Shown piece after piece: positions 58,795 to 64,000 of a stretch of 64,000 bases of DNA (within the stretch, counting starts at the first letter, position 1; each line of letters starts with the position of its first letter). Made by a program: the position numbers and the translations under genes. A model generated the notes under the pieces. The model had not been told where the DNA came from. It worked only from the letters and a program-made list of their open reading frames with translations, and ran no database searches. The stretch is from Leptodactylus fallax. Lineage: Eukaryota > Chordata > Amphibia > Anura > Leptodactylidae. The stretch lies in contig CAMRHE010000196.1 of NCBI GenBank assembly GCA_947044405.1, positions 1,595,001 to 1,659,000 of the forward strand, written 5' to 3'.

Positions 58795-59630
58795 CAGGGG
58801 TCAGCAACTCCTGGCATGCGTGCCAAGAGTGGCATGTGAACTATAACTTTGCGGCATGGCAGCTTCCCACCTGTGTGCTGTATAATACTGATAACCACTC
58901 CACCCCCATTTTTTCAGCCTCTGGCACCCGCACATAGCTTTGCAGTCAGTGGCCATTTGATTGGACATGTCACTCAGCCTCCTCCAGTGCTCCTACTTTA
59001 GTTTGCAGAGTGCAGTGGAGGAGGCTGAGTGACGTGTATAGTCACATGATCCTACACTCACTGCCAAGCTATGGACGGGATCACTACGTGTGGGTCCCAG
59101 ATATTGAAAAAATGGGGGTGGAGCGGTCATCAGGAATAAAGCACAAGGTAGGTAAGAAATACTGTGTGGGGCACTAAACTATGTTGGGCCACTAATGGGC
59201 TGAATTCTTGGTGGGAGCACAAATGGGGCAACATACTATGTGGGGAACTTATACTGGGACATTATACTGTGTATAAGGAGCCAATATGGAGCATTATACT
59301 GTGTATAGGGGCCAATATGGAGCATTATACCGTGTACAGGGACCAATATGGAGCAGTATACAGTGTATAGTGTGGCAATATGGAGCATTATACTGTGCAT
59401 AGGGGCAATAAGGAGCATTACACGGTGTATAGGGGGCAATAAGGAACACTGTACTGTATATTTTTCAGGTTCAGTTGTAATACTGAGGTCATCTACTCTC
59501 TGTATTACAGCTGAAAGTCCCATTATAATAACTTACAGTATGTAGGGTTTAACAACAATTATTGTAACAACATTGTATAATTGTATTGTATTAAATCGTC
59601 ACGCCGTACATAAATGGTTGCCTACCCCTG
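58795..59630. mobile_element. hAT element with perfect 8-bp target duplication
   Basis: Ends CAGGGGTCAGCAAC and the complement of CAGGGGTAGGCAACC; flanking TAATATAC is exact on both sides (58787-58794, 59631-59638). The 8-bp duplication and CAGGG end are hAT hallmarks. It is 836 bp without a transposase and contains the minisatellite at 59225-59460. Confidence 0.88.
59225..59460. repeat. Minisatellite inside the hAT element, about 30-bp unit
   Basis: Units of TATACTGTGTATAGGGGCCA plus ATATGGAGCAT, about seven copies, progressively diverged (GGGCAATAAGGAGC form to the right). Open frames across it are repeat translations. Confidence 0.85.
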
Positions 59631-59660
59631 TAATATACTATATGTATTGAGGTACAAGTG

Positions 59661-60680
59661 TTAACCCTTTCCCAACATCAGCCCGTACTATTACATCGAT
59701 TGTCGGGTCTTTAAACATGGAGGCAGCCATAGACACTGGGTCTCTGCTGTATTACACAGTGGAGACCCGATGGCAATGCCTGCGATCAGAGCCTGCCCTG
59801 ATTGTGGGCATTAACCCTTTAGGTGCCTGGTCAAACATGATAACATGACTCAGGTATCTACTTTCCAGTGGACACCATTTTGGGTGAGATCGGCGTCCCC
59901 TGGAGTGAGATCCAGAGGCTGAAATCTGTTGCCTAGGCAGTTGTGAGCCTATTGAAGGCTCCCAAGCCAGTCTACAATACAGTTCTATTACAGGCTGCCT
60001 AGTGTATGGATTTCCCAATATACTGCGATGCATTTGTATTGTATTGTATTGATCAGACCCCTGGGGTTCAAGACCCTTAGGGGATCTAAAACTCACAGTA
60101 AGAGAAAATTTTAAAAGTTTAAAAAATACATATTAACATAAATAAATAAATGTTTTAATCACCCCCCTTGCCCTAGGTCACACATAAACAAAGTAAAATG
60201 CAGTAAGCATCCCTGCATCCAAAAATGCCCAAACTACAAACTATTTTTCCCATATGGTGAATGCCATAGCAGGAAAAAAAAATCAAAAGAGCCAAACCGC
60301 TGTTTTGCCTTCCAAAACATTTTATCAAAAAGCAATCAAAACATCAGATATTCCCCCAAAATGGTATAAATAAAAAGTACATCTGGAGCTGCAAAAAAAA
60401 AGAAATAGATGAAATATGCAGCCCCAATACAGAGACATAAAAAATTACAGGCGTCAGAATATGGCGACTCCAAGAAAAATGTTTTTTTTTCAAAGTTTGA
60501 TATTTTTTTTAAGGTGTTAAAACATAATAAACTATATAAATTTGGTATCACTATAATGTTTGTCCCTCAAAAATTTAGCCTTCATGCGCTCTGTGAACAG
60601 GAAAATAAATAAAGTTATGGCTTTTGGAAAGTGAGGAGTAGAAAAAAACTAAAAATGGCTGCAGTGGTTTGTAAGATGGT
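59661..60680. repeat. TTAA-ended dispersed repeat, degraded
   Basis: Starts TTAACCCTTTCCCAACATCA and shares blocks with 40563-41727 (CAGAATATGGCGACTCCAAG-like, AAACATAATAAACTATATAA). The right TTAA is not recognisable; homology fades near AAAATGGCTGCAGTGG. Confidence 0.55.
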
Positions 60681-61748
60681 TGATTATTCGTGCCCCCCAT
60701 CTTTAGTATTCAATTGATTGTTATAGGTAGACAGATATTTTATGAGTGGAACACATATGTAATTATGATGTAGACTGTACCTTTAATGTATAGGCTGCAG
60801 CGCTGAGCAGAGTCACATAGAAGCATGCTGCTAGCAGCTCCAGGCACCATTTATATATTAGGGTGCCAATGCACGTCTCTTGGCAGTAGCAGGATAACGG
60901 TATGATAAAGAGTACCAGAGAGAGGAGTAGTGCAAAAACAGGTGCACCACTGTGTGATGACACAGGCCTGGGGCACGAGGAACAATCAACCCTTGAGACC
61001 CAATAGAATAATGAAAACCACACCTGAGTTGTAGCAGATTCTGGGCTGCTAGAAATTAGTAGTGCGTATGGAATACTGGCTACTTGTGACTCTCAGCAAC
61101 TGGTGAGAGTCCAGGCCTGACTACATATGACTACAGTGACTAAGTGTCCATGTTTCCCAAGAGTACTACCAGTGTGAGACCTGTGCAATAGGTGAGCCAT
61201 TGCTGTAGAAATAACTGAAGCGTGACCAGAGACCTGCAATCTTGAGACACAAGAGAGAGGGAGGGAGGGGAAATGCCCAATGCAATAGGTGAGCGGAAAC
61301 TAAAGAGAGTTCGGTACTGAAACTGAAGCCTGTACAGAACAATAGCCAAATTGTCTGTGACATTCACTGTGAGGTAGAAAGGGCACAAGGCTGCTGCTGT
61401 GATGTCACCTGACAACTTTCTAAGAGATAGAGGGAATCTTTGTGAAGATGTTACAGTCCATGTGGATCAGAACTGAACTCTGTGCCAGTGATACCAGCAA
61501 CAGCCAAACTCTCTTCACCCCTCCTTTTCTGTTTTCCTCCTAGCAGTTATCCACATGAAGAAGTTGAGAAATCTTATGTGGTTGCGAAACAAATAAACTG
61601 AGAAGACTTTATATAAGAGAGAGGAAAGTTTGAAAAGAACACTTTGGATTCTCAACCAGTTATTACCAGGTTCTCAAGGTACAGGTATCATGTTCTCAGG
61701 AATAATGCATCTTGGGCAGAATACTCTTCCAAAGTACCTCGGGCGGTA
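60681..61748. other. Unassigned; possible LTR-like sequence
   Basis: About 1 kb with opposing hydrophobic-looking open frames (60763-61023, 61140-61415 on the minus strand) but no domain. A TTATATAAG box near 61608 and a purine-rich context are vaguely LTR-like. No paired repeat, primer-binding site or polymerase was seen, so this is a weak guess. Confidence 0.25.
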
Positions 61749-61834
61749 CAGTATTGTGTAAAAGTTTTAGGCAGGCGTGGGGAAAATATCAGCATATCAG
61801 CAAAGTAAGAATGCTTTCAAAATAGAAGTGTGAA

Positions 61835-62150
61835 AGGGGTTGTTCAGTTTCAGCAAATAAATGTTGTTTGTATAATGAAAAGTTATAGGAATTTCTAGGT
61901 GTGTGGTTTATCACATGGCAGAGCTACGATTACTGTACTGTGACTGTGACGAGTTGTGCTCATCACATGACCTTGGTCAGTACATCATCTGACTATGGAT
62001 TGATTTTTACTCCTTGGAAATAAATAAAGATTGACATCAAGCAGAGATCTAAAAAACTGTGAAGAATTAATACAGAAAGTATACTGGAAAATTATAAAAC
62101 TTTTCATTATACAAACAATAACATTTATTTGCTGAAACTGGAAAACCTCT
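61835..62150. mobile_element. T2-like foldback MITE nested in a Tc1
   Basis: AGGGGTTGTTCAGTTTCAGC and the following AAATAAATGTT are complementary to the right end (AGAGGTTTTCCAGTTTCAGC when reversed). Flanks TGAA (61831-61834) and TCAA (62151-62154) are decayed TTAA; the related Tc1 copy at 480-909 has GTGTTAATAG at this point. Confidence 0.72.
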
Positions 62151-62470
62151 TCAATGGTTATTTTTTGCCAATTGACAAAATAAGTAAAAGCACACTTCTA
62201 GGTACACTTGCGCAGAGTTTTTCAAGGAACTTTGCAGGGAGGTTGTTCCAAAAATCTTAGAGATCTAAGCACAGACCTTCTGTGCATGTAGGCTTGCTCC
62301 AATCTTCATGTAACTAGAAGATATTGAGATCAGAGCTCTGTGAGGGCCATATCATCACTTCCAGGACTCCTCCTCTTGGTCACAACAAACAAACACTGAT
62401 ATAATTTACATTTCTCACTTCGTTAATTGACTTAAAGAAATTAACACTTGTATTTTTGTAGACATTCTTA

Positions 62471-62656
62471 GGCTAGGTTTACACTAGCATTGGTCTCTCC
62501 GATTAACCCGAGAGCCCATTCGCTAAAATAGTGGTTAACTGCGGACCCCATAGACTATAATAGTGTATAAAACCAGAGGAGAGAAAAGGATTTTCAGTGG
62601 AATCTGCGGCGGAGTCTCCTATGAAGACTCCAACTCAGATGTAAACCTAGCCTCAC
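62471..62656. mobile_element. Short MITE (GGCTAGGTTTACAC ends) nested in a Tc1
   Basis: GGCTAGGTTTACACT on the left pairs with AGATGTAAACCTAGCC on the right. It interrupts CATTCTTACTTTG, which is continuous in the 480-909 and 21236-21502 copies. Target duplication unclear. Confidence 0.65.
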
Positions 62657-62704
62657 TTTGCCACATTTTTCCACATCTGCCAAAAATTTTTGCTCAGTAC
62701 TGTA

Positions 62705-63400
62705 GATAGGAGGGCATGAATCACCAAGTATTGATTGGTCAGTAGGAAGTGGCTTGAAGGGACTTTCGTTGGGTCAAAAATGTACAGTAAGCTGCACCCT
62801 AACATTCAACCAAAAAACGTATGTTTCAAGCTCGCATTAATAATAAGAGAGTATAAAATCAGGGAGTTACATGTGACGGCCAAAATAAAGTGTATCTGTT
62901 AAATTGTACTTACGGCTTGAACTATGTTGGCGTCACAAACTGCAAAATTAAAACCTGAATTACTGAATGTATTAGCAATATCACTAAAGGACTTATGTCC
63001 TGGTGTTTTAACCTACTCTGTAAGTCTGGTATGAAAAATTAAAAAATTACAGTTATATGTATAATGGATGGACACTGGAGGTGGAGGGGGGTGTAATATA
63101 GCGTAATTCATAGGTTATCACAAAACAAAACTGGGTATATAACTGCCCAACATTTCTGCCCCCAAAAATTTGATTGAAATAGCTTTTTTTTCCGTAAGTG
63201 CAGGTTCTATTGTTGTGCTCCATGTGGGTATGTAATTTGTTATTGCTGTTTTTACTATGCTTTAATCTGCATGGTCAGTGAACTGATTAATGAATTCATG
63301 TTGTGAAGTTTTCATCATTTTACCACTGGTGGCCCTGAAAAAAGAAAATCATACTGATGTGCTGTAATGTGAGACAGAATCACTGATTCCCTTACAAATC
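62705..63400. other. No recognisable feature
   Basis: AT-rich stretch without recognisable gene or repeat structure. Confidence 0.35.
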
Positions 63401-63771
63401 TTAAAGGTTTACATGGGGTGTGTGACAAGAACCCAGCATATAGCAACCGAGTCCCGCTGATAGATAGGTTTAGGGTCACCAGAATCAAATGGTGTTTTCC
63501 CTTTGTGAATCGTGCCTCAGTTGCCGAGATATCACCATTTGTGTCAATAAATAAGCATTTTGGAGCAACGGGGATTGTCACTTAGGTGTTTGGAGAAAAG
63601 TCCTCATTGCTCCAAAGAGCTCATTTTCATGATGACAAAAAAGTCAATATCTTGGCAACAGAGGCATCAATTCACAAGAGGAAAAGACCACTTTTAGATT
63701 CAGAAGACTCTAAATTATCTATCAGCAGGAATGGGTTGATAAGCAGGATTCTTGTTACAGACTACCTTTAG
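63401..63771. mobile_element. T2-like foldback MITE
   Basis: Left TTAAAGGTTTACATGGGG and right (reversed) CTAAAGGTAGTCTGTAACAAG. Arms are complementary: CTGATAGATAGGTTTAG near 63457 with CTAAATTATCTATCAG near 63712, and TTTGGAGCAA with TTGCTCCAAA. TTAA intact on the left, TTAG on the right. Non-coding. Confidence 0.68.
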
Positions 63772-64000
63772 CAAGTCTGGGGCCGGTTATGATGTATGTC
63801 AAATGCTGATTTAAAAATATAACTCCTGTAAGTATACTAAATACAGAGAAAATCAGAATCCACACATTCTTGTCTTTTCCTCTGTAATTCTGTAACTGAG
63901 TGTATCAAAAGTGGAGCCAGGTCACAAGGCATTTAAGATGCTTTGATGAAGCTTGAAAGCTTGGCAGCATCCATAGCATACTGGAAGAAAGAGATTGTGC
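63772..64000. other. No recognisable feature
   Basis: Window end; nothing recognised. Confidence 0.35.

Larger units (their letters stand above)
61749..62702 (-). mobile_element. Internally deleted Tc1 remnant carrying two MITEs
   Basis: TA at 61747-61748 and 62703-62704; ends CAGTATTGTGTAAAAG and the complement of CAGTACTGAGCAAAAA. Transposase remains (minus strand, about 62160-62350) match the 598-807 fragment (for example GGAGCAAGCCTACAT on the minus strand). Two younger MITEs (61835-62150, 62471-62656) are inserted in its terminal repeats. Confidence 0.75.

Noticed and set aside
60763..61415. Hydrophobic minus-strand frames as a possible membrane protein
   Set aside because: No conserved domain, no consistent start context and no exon-like signals; left as unassigned.

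Overview
This window looks like repeat-dense, gene-poor nuclear DNA of a vertebrate, most probably a frog (anuran amphibian). The assignment is inferred from repeat content: several Tc1/mariner families, TTAA-flanked palindromic MITEs of the T2/Kolobok type known from Xenopus, a 5'-truncated L1/Tx1-like LINE, hAT elements and a tRNA-derived SINE. I found no host exon, rRNA, functional tRNA or CRISPR array. Almost every recognisable protein is a transposase or reverse transcriptase.

Layout. 1-9.7 kb: MITE remnants, an intact Tc1 element (3324-4960, + strand) and an inverted, broken sibling (5377-7012). 9.7-16.7 kb: a SINE nested in a TTAA MITE between two copies of a palindromic repeat (called here the CACGTGG family), a truncated Tc1 (11899-12861) and a foldback MITE. 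16.9-25.4 kb: a transposon graveyard. A 1.2-kb TTAA repeat is split by a DD38E Tc1 and a second Tc1 fragment; two DD37E fragments follow the same theme, and an SB-like Tc1 is interrupted by a 0.5-kb palindromic MITE. 25.5-32 kb: a hAT MITE with a perfect 8-bp target duplication, a minisatellite and a TTAA MITE nested in another. 32.1-34.7 kb: the LINE, with a 14-bp target duplication. 35-47.3 kb: large TTAA-ended repeats and a second intact Tc1 (38225-39873, - strand). 48.8-52.6 kb: a poly-G tract that may be an artefact and a 37-bp minisatellite split by a 0.9-kb inverted-repeat insert. 53.8-57.8 kb: MITEs, a 1.24-kb near-perfect inverted repeat and a third copy of the first Tc1 family. 58.2-64 kb: more TTAA MITEs, a hAT element with a perfect target duplication and a Tc1 remnant holding two MITEs.

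Function. The two intact transposase genes (3705-4739 and 38453-39475) are the only sequences here that plausibly encode working proteins. The others are dead or non-autonomous. The most notable signal is in the first Tc1 family: of its three copies, one keeps the catalytic glutamate and an open frame, while two copies about 50 kb apart share the same E-to-Q change at the third catalytic position. I did not find a convincing novel multi-gene system; the interest lies in transposon evolution and nested insertion order. All comparisons were made by eye, without alignment software or databases, so family names are provisional.
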